From Pseudomonas sp. CCI4.2 (GTDB lineage Bacteria; Pseudomonadota; Gammaproteobacteria; Pseudomonadales; Pseudomonadaceae), in NCBI RefSeq assembly GCF_034350045.1, contig NZ_CP133781.1, forward strand, positions 5,320,501 to 5,384,500: DNA of 64,000 nucleotides, in the 5' to 3' direction. A program made the translations under genes and the position numbers. Shown here one piece after another: positions 53,293-62,446 of this stretch. Under the pieces are notes generated by a model. That model saw only the letters and a list, made by a program, of their open reading frames with translations, ran no database searches and was not told the origin of the DNA. Each line of letters opens with the position of its first letter. Positions within the stretch are counted from its first letter, which is position 1.

Positions 53293-54249
53293 ATGCTCAA
53301 GCGAAGTTCCTTAAGCCTGCGCTGCGCTGCACTTTGCGGCACTTTATTCGTGAGTGGTTGCGCCAATCATTTGTCGCAACGTAGCGAACATGAAGAACGC
53401 GTCGAGCGAAAATTGCTTGAGCACACACTGCAAATCGACATCGGCGAACCCACGTTGCTGGAGTTACCGCAACGCCGGGTACGAATCAACGAACAGAAGA
53501 CGTTCGAAGTCACAGAATTCGAAGTCACCCGCAACTATGATCGCTACACGCCTTATCAGCCTTGGCGCGAATTGTATGAAGTCCCGCTGGGCGCTGTGGC
53601 CCTGGTCGCCGGCACCGGCGCCAACATTCTCAATGTGTTCATGCTCGGCCACTTGCCGGGCACGGTGACCAAAGACTGGATCGACTACGGCGTCGCCGGA
53701 ATCAATCCATTCATGAATGTGCAGTCCCATGGACGAGCGCAACAGAACCTCGCCAGCATCGATGAAATTCAGCACGACAAGCGCACCGAACACACCAGCC
53801 TTCCCTGGAGTGAACGCCCGGTCAACGTTAATGCAGGCGCCAAAACCTTTACGTTGACGACTGATCACAACGGCGTATTGCGCCTGAACCTGTTGGACAC
53901 CCCGTTTGCCGAGCAAGACCTCACTCACCTCGCCCGCCTACAGATCAACGTCGAGGATGAGCAGGACAGTGTTCGAGCCGATGCCACCTTACCGATCAGC
54001 ACTTCGTTGAGGGGCAAGCTGCTCCAAGCGCATGCGTTGATTTACGACGACCTTGAAGAGGATGGCGTCAGCCAGTGGGTTTACCGAGTCAAACGTCTTT
54101 CACAATTGGGTCTAGAGGAAGAGGCCAGCGAACTGGAACAAAACCTGATTGAACTGACCCACAACGATCCAGAGCTTCAAAAGCAACTCCTCAAATCGTT
54201 GACGCGAGACGCAGGCCGCTTGGTTGCCGACCCTGAAGCAGACGACTAA
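53293..54249 (+). CDS. Predicted lipoprotein of unknown function
   Basis: 318 residues. The signal peptide ends in the lipobox VSGC (Cys23). The mature part begins with a charged helix, has a short hydrophobic stretch (VPLGAVALVAGTGANIL, about 98-114) that resembles a membrane-inserting hairpin, and ends in an acidic helical region. I do not recognise the family. It follows proS by 87 bp and converges on dinB with a four-base overlap of stop codons. Confidence 0.75.
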   Translation: MLKRSSLSLRCAALCGTLFVSGCANHLSQRSEHEERVERKLLEHTLQIDIGEPTLLELPQRRVRINEQKTFEVTEFEVTRNYDRYTPYQPWRELYEVPLGAVALVAGTGANILNVFMLGHLPGTVTKDWIDYGVAGINPFMNVQSHGRAQQNLASIDEIQHDKRTEHTSLPWSERPVNVNAGAKTFTLTTDHNGVLRLNLLDTPFAEQDLTHLARLQINVEDEQDSVRADATLPISTSLRGKLLQAHALIYDDLEEDGVSQWVYRVKRLSQLGLEEEASELEQNLIELTHNDPELQKQLLKSLTRDAGRLVADPEADD

Positions 54250-55307
54250 AGCGTGAACAATTCCAACTGCTCATGGGCACCCCGCAGGTCTAGCAAGCGC
54301 ACACCAATGCCCAGCAAACGAACCGGCTTGCCGCCGCGCGCAAAAGCCTGAGTCAGCAACTGCTCAAAACTCTCAAGATCACGCCCTGCCCCAGACTGCT
54401 CAAGAGTGGTCTGAGTAAAATCGTGAAACTTCACTTTAACGAACGGCTTGCCAGCTCGGTAACCGTCACCGATTCGAGCCATTCGCCCTGCGAGGGTTTC
54501 GAGCAGGTCAGGGAGTTTTGCCAGGCAACTGGTCAGATCAGGCAAATCTGCATCGTAGGTATTTTCGACACTAACCGACTGACGGCGACTGTCGTTTTGC
54601 ACCGGTCGCTCATCAATACCTCGTGCCAAATTCCACAACCGCTCACCGAATGTGCCAAATTCGCGCATCAGGGCCAATTTGTTCCAATCGCGCAGATCAG
54701 TGCAACTGACAATGCCCAATCGTCCCATCTTGTCCGCAATCACCTTGCCGACTCCGTGAAGCTTGGTGACCGGCAAGGTCGCGACAAAGTCCTCCACTTG
54801 GTCCGGCGTGATGACAAACAGACCGTTAGGTTTTTTCCAGTCACTGGCGATTTTAGCCAGAAATTTATTGGGCGCTACGCCAGCCGATACCGTGATATGC
54901 AATTGATTGGATACTCGACGGCGAATATCCTGAGCCATTCGAGTAGCACTCCCACCAAAAAGGCCGCTTTCAGAAACATCTAGAAACGCTTCATCTAACG
55001 ACAAAGGCTCGATCTGATCGGTGTAATCACGAAAGATCGTCTGGATCTCGCGAGAGGCTTCTTTATAAGCCTCCATCCGCGGTTTGACTATGGTCAGGTC
55101 CGGGCACAGCTTCAGCGCATGCCGAGACGACATCGCTGAGCGCACTCCATAGGCCCGCGCTTCATAGTTACAGGTCGCAATCACCCCCCGCCGGTCCGCA
55201 GAACCACCCACTGCCAACGGCTTGCCGGCCAAGCGGGGATCGTCGCGCATTTCAATGGCGGCATAAAAGCAGTCACAGTCGACGTGGATGATTTTGCGCT
55301 GCGTCAT
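54246..55307 (-). CDS. dinB: DNA polymerase IV
   Basis: Y-family translesion polymerase. 353 residues with palm acids in HVDCDCFYAAIE and SLDEAFLDVSES, a helix-hairpin-helix thumb (LHGVGKVIADKMG) and a C-terminal beta-clamp-binding tail (QLELFTL). Usually SOS-induced; I did not identify a LexA box by eye. Confidence 0.97.
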   Translation of the reverse strand: MTQRKIIHVDCDCFYAAIEMRDDPRLAGKPLAVGGSADRRGVIATCNYEARAYGVRSAMSSRHALKLCPDLTIVKPRMEAYKEASREIQTIFRDYTDQIEPLSLDEAFLDVSESGLFGGSATRMAQDIRRRVSNQLHITVSAGVAPNKFLAKIASDWKKPNGLFVITPDQVEDFVATLPVTKLHGVGKVIADKMGRLGIVSCTDLRDWNKLALMREFGTFGERLWNLARGIDERPVQNDSRRQSVSVENTYDADLPDLTSCLAKLPDLLETLAGRMARIGDGYRAGKPFVKVKFHDFTQTTLEQSGAGRDLESFEQLLTQAFARGGKPVRLLGIGVRLLDLRGAHEQLELFTL

Positions 55308-55514
55308 GGGCGTGCAGGTTTAGAGGCTATTGGCCGGGCAGTATCTCACCGAGATGGGATGCTGGCATCTACGATGCTACACGGGACGTGCGAAAGCGCC
55401 GAAATAGCTCTGGAAATATGCTGACACGACCGCACGCCAAGGCCCATGCCCATTTATTGACAGCTGCATCGTAGCTAAGCAGTTGAAGGAAAAGCATTTT
55501 TTTAGAATTAACCA

Positions 55515-55542
55515 TTGACAGCCAGCTGTTCCGCTGTAGAAT
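55515..55542 (+). promoter_or_regulatory. Promoter of first tRNA-fMet
   Basis: TTGACA (55515-55520), 16-bp spacer, TAGAAT (55537-55542), ending 13 bp before the tRNA. Confidence 0.85.
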
Positions 55543-55555
55543 GCCGACACACAGA

Positions 55556-55632
<77 letters not shown>

Positions 55633-55638
55633 AACATC

Positions 55639-55670
55639 AAAAAAGGCTACTCGAAAGAGTGGCCTTTTTT
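55639..55670 (+). terminator. Terminator after tRNA-fMet copy 1
   Basis: AAAAAGGCTACTC-GAAA-GAGTGGCCTTTTTT hairpin with T-run, near-identical to the one after copy 2. Confidence 0.92.
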
Positions 55671-55862
55671 GTATCTGCAATTTGACCCCCTCTTCCTATC
55701 AGGCAACGCATAACTAATTGAGTTTTAAATTAGGAGCTGCCGAAGGCTGCGATTCGACCCCTGCCAGGAAACGTATTGCGCCTAACAAGCCCGCTAACAT
55801 CGATAACCTAACCGTCCGGTCAGCTCATTTTCAGTTATTTATCATTTGTTTAGCTTTATTGA

Positions 55863-55890
55863 TTGACACTCAGCCATTCGGCTGTAGAAT
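55863..55890 (+). promoter_or_regulatory. Promoter of second tRNA-fMet
   Basis: TTGACA (55863-55868), 16-bp spacer, TAGAAT (55885-55890); same layout as the first copy. Confidence 0.85.
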
Positions 55891-55903
55891 GCCGCCACAC
55901 AGA

Positions 55904-55980
<77 letters not shown>

Positions 55981-55986
55981 AACATC

Positions 55987-56018
55987 GAAAAAGGCTGCTC
56001 GAAAGAGTGGCCTTTTTT
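55987..56018 (+). terminator. Terminator after tRNA-fMet copy 2
   Basis: AAAAAGGCTGCTC-GAAA-GAGTGGCCTTTTTT; one base change in the stem relative to the first copy. Confidence 0.92.
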
Positions 56019-56250
56019 GTGCTTGCCGGAAAGGCTCAGGAACAGTAGCCCAAAAAGCTTGTCAGAAATGTCGATCCCAAGGATGGTGTCGATAGGTGTC
56101 TACCGTCGGTTAAAGTATCGACTGAAACGAATCCGCTACATTCGCTCGTTAAACTATGACGCGCTAATATTTCGAAAATATTTTTTGCGTAGGGATTGGT
56201 AACTTGTCTGTATACCTCCATCCTGTCGCGCACGATCCAAGGAGTGATTG

Positions 56251-58893
56251 ATGCGCGCCTCGTCCGAAGAAACCAATGAAGCTGTCACGGTTCCCCATCC
56301 GATCGCGCCCGCGCGCCTGCGGTGGCTGGAGCTGCTGAGCAAATATCGCCAGCCTTTAGGGCTCGCAGTGACATTGTTGCTATTCACCATCGCACTGATC
56401 GCCTGCCGCCATCTGTTGAGCGAACTCGATCTTTATGCGCTACACGACTCATTGCTGAGCGTTCCAAAGCCCGCACTGGCCGGCGCGTTTGCCGCAGCAG
56501 TTGTCGGTTTTATCGTGCTGCTCGGTTATGAGTGGTCGGCAAGCCGATACGCCAACATTACACTGCCCACGAAGACCTTGATCCTTGGCGGATTTACGGC
56601 GTTCGCCATTGGCAACGCTGTCGGGCTGTCTTTGCTTTCAGGAGGCTCTGTTCGTTATCGGCTGTATGCACGCCATGGGTTAGGTGCGGCAGAAGTCGCA
56701 CGCATGACTTTATTTGCCAGTCTTTCATTGGGTTGCGCCCTGCCCCCGCTGGCCGCGCTGGCCACGCTGAGTAATTTACCTGCTGCCTCTGCCGCCTTGC
56801 ACCTGTCCATCACGCTCCTGGCCGTAGTCGCTATCAGTATCCTGTTACTCAGCGCTTTATTGGCAGTCGGCATTTATCGCCGGCGCCTGCCGGAGCAGCC
56901 AATCCCCCACAACCTGCTGGTTCGTGCCGGACGCCGAACTATCCGCCTGCCAGGCCTGCGCCTGACCTTGATGCAGTTGGTCATTACTGCATTGGACGTC
57001 GCCGCCGCCGCGACAGTGCTTTATTTGCTGTTACCCGACGCGCCTCCCTTTGGCGCGTTCGTGCTGGTTTATCTGTTGGCATTAGCTGCAGGGGTACTGA
57101 GTCATGTGCCAGGTGGCGTCGGCGTGTTCGAGGCGATTCTGCTCGCCGCGTTTGCCGACCAATTAGGTTCTGCACCACTGGCTGCGGCCTTGTTGCTCTA
57201 TCGCCTGATCTATGTGGTATTGCCTCTGCTGCTAGCCTGTCTGGCATTGCTGTTCACCGAAGCACAACGCTTGCTGCCCACCCGCCAAGCGATGCGCGTG
57301 GCGTCGGGTCTGGCTGCACCGATCTTGGCCCTGTTGGTTTTTCTGTCGGGTGTGGTCCTGCTGTTTTCCGGCGCCACGCCAGAAATCGACTCACGCCTGC
57401 GGCACCTCGGGTTTTTAATCCCGCATCGCTTGATTGACGCGTCCCACTTCGGCGCGAGCCTGATCGGCGTCCTGTGCTTGCTGTTGGCTCAAGGTTTACG
57501 CCGCCGCCTTTCTGCCGCCTGGATGCTGACTACCGTGCTGTTAGTGGTCGGCGCCTTGCTGTCGGTGCTTAAAGGGTTTGATTGGGAGGAGGCATCCCTA
57601 CTGGTCTCTACGGCCATCTTGCTGGCGATCTTCCGTCGCTCGTTCTATCGCCAAAGCCGGCTGCTTGAGCTTCCGTTCTCACCGCTGTACCTGGTCGCCA
57701 GTGTGTGCGTGCTTGCCGCGTCGATTTGGTTGCTGTTGTTTGCCTACCAAGACGTGCCTTACAGCCAAGAGCTTTGGTGGCAATTCACGCTTAACTCCGA
57801 TGCACCGCGCGCCTTGCGGTCTGCGCTGGGCAGCGCGGTATTGTTAGTGGTCGTCTCGTTGACTTGGCTGCTGCGTACCGCGCGTCCGGTGATTACGCTG
57901 CCCAATGTCGAGGAACTGGCTAAGGCCGCACAAATCGTGAATGCTTCCGACCAGCCGGACGGAGGGCTTGTATTGACCGGTGACAAGGCGCTGCTCCTTC
58001 ACCCTAGTGGTAAGGCGTTTATGATGTACGCCCGCCGTGGTCGAAGCCTGGTGGCACTGTACGACCCTATCGGACCTACGCAGCAACGCGCCGAGCTGAT
58101 CTGGCAATTCCGCGACCTGTGCGATCTGCACCATGCGCGACCCGTGTTTTACCAGGTGCGCGCAGAGAATCTGCCCTTCTATATGGACATCGGCTTGACC
58201 GCGATCAAGCTGGGTGAAGAGGCACGGGTCGACTTGCAGCGTTTCGACATTGAGTCGAAGGGCAAAGAGATGAAGGACCTGCGTTACACCTGGAACCGGG
58301 GCGGTCGAGACGGCTTGTCGCTGGAGATTTATGAAGTCGGTCAGGCCCCCCTGGACGAACTGAAGGTAATCTCCGACGCATGGCTTACCGGCAAGAACGT
58401 CCGTGAGAAGGGCTTCTCGCTTGGCCGCTTCAGCGCAGCTTATTTAAAACATTTCCGCATCGCGATTATCCATTTCGAAGGTAAGCCAGTAGCATTCGCC
58501 AACTTGCTGGAAACCTCTAGGCACGAACTGGCCAGCCTGGACCTGATGCGGGCCCACCCGGATGCGCCGAAGCTGACCATGGAGTTCATGATGGTTGGCC
58601 TGATTTTGCATTACAAAGAACAGGGCTACGGGCGCTTCAGCCTGGGAATGGTGCCGCTGTCGGGCCTGCAACCACGTCGCGGCGCCCCCCTGACCCAACG
58701 GCTTGGGTCGATGGTCTTTCGCCGTGGCGAACAGCTGTACAATTTCCAAGGTCTGCGCCGTTTCAAAGATAAATTCCAGCCCGACTGGGAACCCCGCTAT
58801 ATGGCCGTACCCGCCGGACTTGATCCGCTCGTGGCACTGGCTGACACCGCCGCCCTGATTGCGGGCGGCCTGACTGGATTGGTGAAACGCTAA
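56251..58893 (+). CDS. mprF: MprF-type aminoacyl-phosphatidylglycerol synthase/flippase
   Basis: Transfers an amino acid from aminoacyl-tRNA to phosphatidylglycerol and flips the lipid, lowering the negative surface charge. 880 residues: an N-terminal membrane flippase part (about 30-550, with GNAVGLSLLSGGSVRYR and HVPGGVGVFE) and a C-terminal GNAT-like synthase domain (about 570-870, with MEFMMVGLILHYKEQGYGRF and SLGMVPLSGL). AAGGAG lies six bases before the ATG at 56251. The amino acid (Ala or Lys) is not readable; P. aeruginosa's enzyme uses Ala. Confidence 0.95.
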   Translation: MRASSEETNEAVTVPHPIAPARLRWLELLSKYRQPLGLAVTLLLFTIALIACRHLLSELDLYALHDSLLSVPKPALAGAFAAAVVGFIVLLGYEWSASRYANITLPTKTLILGGFTAFAIGNAVGLSLLSGGSVRYRLYARHGLGAAEVARMTLFASLSLGCALPPLAALATLSNLPAASAALHLSITLLAVVAISILLLSALLAVGIYRRRLPEQPIPHNLLVRAGRRTIRLPGLRLTLMQLVITALDVAAAATVLYLLLPDAPPFGAFVLVYLLALAAGVLSHVPGGVGVFEAILLAAFADQLGSAPLAAALLLYRLIYVVLPLLLACLALLFTEAQRLLPTRQAMRVASGLAAPILALLVFLSGVVLLFSGATPEIDSRLRHLGFLIPHRLIDASHFGASLIGVLCLLLAQGLRRRLSAAWMLTTVLLVVGALLSVLKGFDWEEASLLVSTAILLAIFRRSFYRQSRLLELPFSPLYLVASVCVLAASIWLLLFAYQDVPYSQELWWQFTLNSDAPRALRSALGSAVLLVVVSLTWLLRTARPVITLPNVEELAKAAQIVNASDQPDGGLVLTGDKALLLHPSGKAFMMYARRGRSLVALYDPIGPTQQRAELIWQFRDLCDLHHARPVFYQVRAENLPFYMDIGLTAIKLGEEARVDLQRFDIESKGKEMKDLRYTWNRGGRDGLSLEIYEVGQAPLDELKVISDAWLTGKNVREKGFSLGRFSAAYLKHFRIAIIHFEGKPVAFANLLETSRHELASLDLMRAHPDAPKLTMEFMMVGLILHYKEQGYGRFSLGMVPLSGLQPRRGAPLTQRLGSMVFRRGEQLYNFQGLRRFKDKFQPDWEPRYMAVPAGLDPLVALADTAALIAGGLTGLVKR

Positions 58894-60176
58894 TGATTCA
58901 ACGCTACTGGCGCTTTTTGCTCGCAGCCCTGATTGTTCTCGCACTGGTACTTGGCTTTTGGCTGTGGAACCGCCCGGCTCCTCAGCCGGTTCTCGAACAC
59001 CTGACCTTGGAAAATGGTACGGCGCTGATCCATGTTTCGCCCGGTACTCAGCCCAAAGCTCGGGTTGGCCTTGCTGCTCTTGCCGATGAAGGGTTAACCG
59101 ACAAACAGCTGCTGGCGTTGAGCCAAGACGGTAACGCCGAAGTCGTTCAAGTCACGCTGCCCAAGGATGATTGCGCGCTGCAGGATAAAACCCTAACAGC
59201 CGCACTGACGAAATTAGACGGTCCAGCAACGCTGGTAGGCGGCGTTGGACCGGGCGCGACCCTGGCTTGGCGCTGGCTGGCAGGGCAAAACGATGACAAT
59301 GCAAAAGCGGTATCGGTAGGTTTTAGCCTTGACCCACCTGCGTGCGTAGACAACGTGCCAAAAAGCGCAGCGCACGGTCACTGGTTAGTTGCTTGGAACG
59401 ATGGACCAGACGACGCTGCCGCTACCCTGGTGCGTGATCAGCCCAACGCTGAAAACAGCATCAGCGACTACGATGTGCACCTGCCGCAACTATTCAACAG
59501 CCAACTGCGCCAACAATTGGTCCAGGATGACCAGAGCGGCGGTTTGAAGATCCCCGTAGTCGAAGTTCCGGCTGGAACAACCACCGACACCGTGACACTT
59601 TTCCTGTCAGGCGATGGCGGCTGGCGTGACCTTGACCGTGACGTGGCGGGGGAAATGGCCAAAAAGGGCTATCCGGTGGTTGGTATCGATACGCTGCGCT
59701 ACTACTGGGAGCATAAAACGCCCGAGCAAACCGCTCTGGATTTAGCCGAACTGATGGATCACTACCGCCAGAAATGGGGTACTAAACGTTTCGTACTGAT
59801 GGGTTATTCGTTCGGTGCCGATGTACTGCCCGCCATTTATAACCGCTTGGCGCCGGACGAGCAAAAGCGTGTTGATTCCATCGTCTTGTTGGCTTTCGCG
59901 CGCACTGGCAGCTTTGAAATTCAGGTTGAAGGCTGGCTAGGTACAGCAGGTAAAGAAGCACCTACCGGTCCCGAGATGGCTAAGCTGCCCCCTGAAAAAG
60001 TGCTGTGCGTGTATGGCGCCGAAGAAACAGCTGAAAGTGGCTGCACCGAAACAACCGCCGTGGGCGAAAAGCTCATGTTGCCCGGCGGCCACCACTTCGA
60101 TGAGAACTACCCCGCACTGGCCAAACGCATGACTGATGCTATTGATAAGCGGCGAGGGACAGGGCCGAAGGCATGA
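58893..60176 (+). CDS. AcvB/VirJ-family aminoacyl-PG hydrolase
   Basis: 427 residues with an N-terminal anchor (WRFLLAALIVLALVLGFWLW) and a periplasmic alpha/beta hydrolase with nucleophile motif GYSFGADVLP and the FLSGDGGWRDLD oxyanion-side motif; a catalytic His lies in GGHHFDENYP. In Agrobacterium (AcvB) and P. aeruginosa (PA0919) the homologous genes beside mprF hydrolyse lysyl- or alanyl-PG. It starts in the mprF stop codon (TAATG), so the two are one operon: synthesis plus turnover. Confidence 0.88.
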   Translation: MIQRYWRFLLAALIVLALVLGFWLWNRPAPQPVLEHLTLENGTALIHVSPGTQPKARVGLAALADEGLTDKQLLALSQDGNAEVVQVTLPKDDCALQDKTLTAALTKLDGPATLVGGVGPGATLAWRWLAGQNDDNAKAVSVGFSLDPPACVDNVPKSAAHGHWLVAWNDGPDDAAATLVRDQPNAENSISDYDVHLPQLFNSQLRQQLVQDDQSGGLKIPVVEVPAGTTTDTVTLFLSGDGGWRDLDRDVAGEMAKKGYPVVGIDTLRYYWEHKTPEQTALDLAELMDHYRQKWGTKRFVLMGYSFGADVLPAIYNRLAPDEQKRVDSIVLLAFARTGSFEIQVEGWLGTAGKEAPTGPEMAKLPPEKVLCVYGAEETAESGCTETTAVGEKLMLPGGHHFDENYPALAKRMTDAIDKRRGTGPKA

Positions 60177-60177
60177 A

Positions 60178-60262
60178 GTTTAGCGGCAAACTTCAAGCTG
60201 CAAGCCTCAAGCAAAGAGCGGCAAGGATAGAAACTTGCCGCTTGTAGCTTACAACTTACCGC
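60178..60262. repeat. Intergenic short repeat
   Basis: Imperfect inverted repeats made of GCGGCAAACTTCAAGCTGCA and CTTGCCGCTTGTAGCTT units, a common style of Pseudomonas intergenic repeat, lying between two convergent genes. Confidence 0.45.
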
Positions 60263-60279
60263 TTACCGCTACTCCTCCC

Positions 60280-62178
60280 TTACATCTCTACTTGGGTACC
60301 CAGCTCAATCACCCTGTTGAACGGCAGGTTGAAGAACCGCAGGTTACCGTTGGCGTTCTTCAGCATGAAGGCGAACAACGCCTCACGCCAACGCGCCATA
60401 CCGTCCAGCTTGGAGGCAATGATTGTCTCGCGGCTGAGGAAGTAGGTGGTGCGCATCGGGGCAAAGTCCAGTTCAGCCAGATGGCACAGCTTCAGAGCAG
60501 CCGGTACGTCTGGCTCATCGATGAAACCAAAGTGCAGCACCACACGGTAGAAGCCCTCGCCATAAGCTTCGACTTCAAACCGTCGGCTCGCCGGCACCCG
60601 GGGAGAATCTTCATAGACCACTGTTAGCAGGACTACTTGCTCGTGCAACACCTGGTTGTGCAACAGGTTATGCAATAAAGCATGCGGCACCGCATCAGGA
60701 CGGGCAGTCAGAAACACCGCTGTGCCTTGCACTCGATGAGGCGGCTGTACGCGAATGCTGCTGATGAAGATGGGGAGAGGCAGACCACCCTCCTCCAATC
60801 GCTCGACCAACAGTTGTTTACCGCGTTTCCAGGTCGTCATCAGAATGAACAACACTATTCCCGCCAATACAGGAAACGCCCCGCCCTGAGCTATTTTCGG
60901 CACGTTAGCGGCGAAGAACAGCCCGTCGACCAGCAGAAAACAAAGCAGAACCGGTACTGCCAAGAGCGGTGGCCATTTCCACAACAACAGAACGACCGCC
61001 GCCACCAGAATCGTCGTGATCAGCATTGTTCCTGTGACCGCAACACCGTAGGCCGAGGCCAGCGCCGTGGAGGATTCAAAACCGAGCACCAACAAGATCA
61101 CACCTATCATCAGTGACCAGTTCACCGCGCCAATGTAAATCTGGCCCTGTGAAGAACTGGAGGTGTGTTGAACGTGCATTCGGGGAATGTAACCCAGTTG
61201 AATGGCCTGAAGCGTCATGGAGAACGCCCCCGATATGACTGCTTGCGAAGCGATCACGGTGGCCAAGGTCGACAAAAAGACCAGTGGCACCAGTGCCCAG
61301 CTCGGCGCCAACAGATAAAACGGGTTACGTGCGGCTTCAGGATTGTCGAGCAGCAGTGCACCTTGGCCGAAGTAATTCAAGACCAGTGCCGGCAACACCA
61401 ACGCGAACCAGGCCCGCGCAATAGGCTTGCGACCGAAGTGCCCCATGTCGGCATACAGTGCTTCAGCGCCCGTCAGTGACAGAACGACTGCGCCCAGAAT
61501 GGTGACGCCAATGCCCGGATGAGCCACAAAGAACCGCACCGCCCAAATTGGGTTAAGCGCTTTGAGCACTTCGGGGTTCTGCATGATTCCGTAGACACCC
61601 AGCGCTGCCAAGACCAGGAACCAAATAACCATCACCGGACCGAACAAAATTCCGATCCGCGCCGTACCGTGCCGCTGAATCAGAAATAATCCCACCAGTA
61701 CGACCAGCGACAGCGGCACAACCCAGTGCTCGACGCCTTTGAACGCGAGTTCCAGACCCTCTATCGCAGACAATACCGAAATGGCCGGGGTAATCATGCT
61801 GTCGCCATAGAAAAGCGCAGCACCGAACAAACCGAAGACCACCAACGTACTGCGCAATTTTGGATACGAAATGGACGCCCGACGCGCCAGCGCGGTCAGC
61901 GCCATAATTCCGCCTTCGCCTTGGTTATCCGCACGCAGAATGAACAACACGTACTTAAGCGAAACCACCCAAATCAGCGACCAGAAGATCAGCGCCAGAA
62001 TACCAAGCACACCCACATGGTCGACTTGAACCCCATACCCCCCAGTAAATACCTGCTGAAGGGTATACAACGGGCTGGTGCCGATATCGCCGTAGACCAC
62101 CCCGACGGCTGCAATCAACAAACTCAACGGCTTTGCCGGATGATGCTCCGCCTCTACCTGACTAATTGCCTGACCCAT
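60280..62178 (-). CDS. kup: Kup/Trk-type potassium uptake protein
   Basis: Proton-coupled K+ importer of the KUP/HAK/KT family, 632 residues with about twelve membrane helices and a cytoplasmic C-terminal domain. Signatures: GVVYGDIGTSPLYTLQQVF, DNQGEGGIMAL, FYGDSMITPAISVLSAIEG. Converges on the acvB gene. Confidence 0.96.
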   Translation of the reverse strand: MGQAISQVEAEHHPAKPLSLLIAAVGVVYGDIGTSPLYTLQQVFTGGYGVQVDHVGVLGILALIFWSLIWVVSLKYVLFILRADNQGEGGIMALTALARRASISYPKLRSTLVVFGLFGAALFYGDSMITPAISVLSAIEGLELAFKGVEHWVVPLSLVVLVGLFLIQRHGTARIGILFGPVMVIWFLVLAALGVYGIMQNPEVLKALNPIWAVRFFVAHPGIGVTILGAVVLSLTGAEALYADMGHFGRKPIARAWFALVLPALVLNYFGQGALLLDNPEAARNPFYLLAPSWALVPLVFLSTLATVIASQAVISGAFSMTLQAIQLGYIPRMHVQHTSSSSQGQIYIGAVNWSLMIGVILLVLGFESSTALASAYGVAVTGTMLITTILVAAVVLLLWKWPPLLAVPVLLCFLLVDGLFFAANVPKIAQGGAFPVLAGIVLFILMTTWKRGKQLLVERLEEGGLPLPIFISSIRVQPPHRVQGTAVFLTARPDAVPHALLHNLLHNQVLHEQVVLLTVVYEDSPRVPASRRFEVEAYGEGFYRVVLHFGFIDEPDVPAALKLCHLAELDFAPMRTTYFLSRETIIASKLDGMARWREALFAFMLKNANGNLRFFNLPFNRVIELGTQVEM

Positions 62179-62446
62179 TAACCACTCCTACCACCAAGAC
62201 CTGGGCCTCAAAAACACATTGATGTGTTTGAGCAAGCTCCGTTTTTACAAACACTGATTAACGCCATCGCCATGATTGGACGCAACGCCGCGAAGCATAG
62301 CGCAGCACTCGTCGTAATTCTCTGCATAAAGCTGGTCAATCTACGGTCCCACCGCTAGAATTGCGCACTTTTTGATCAGAGGCGCACCAAGCGCCCGTCG
62401 ACGCCCCGGCCATTTGCCCGGCGTCAGCCCAATGCCGAGGTTCGCC

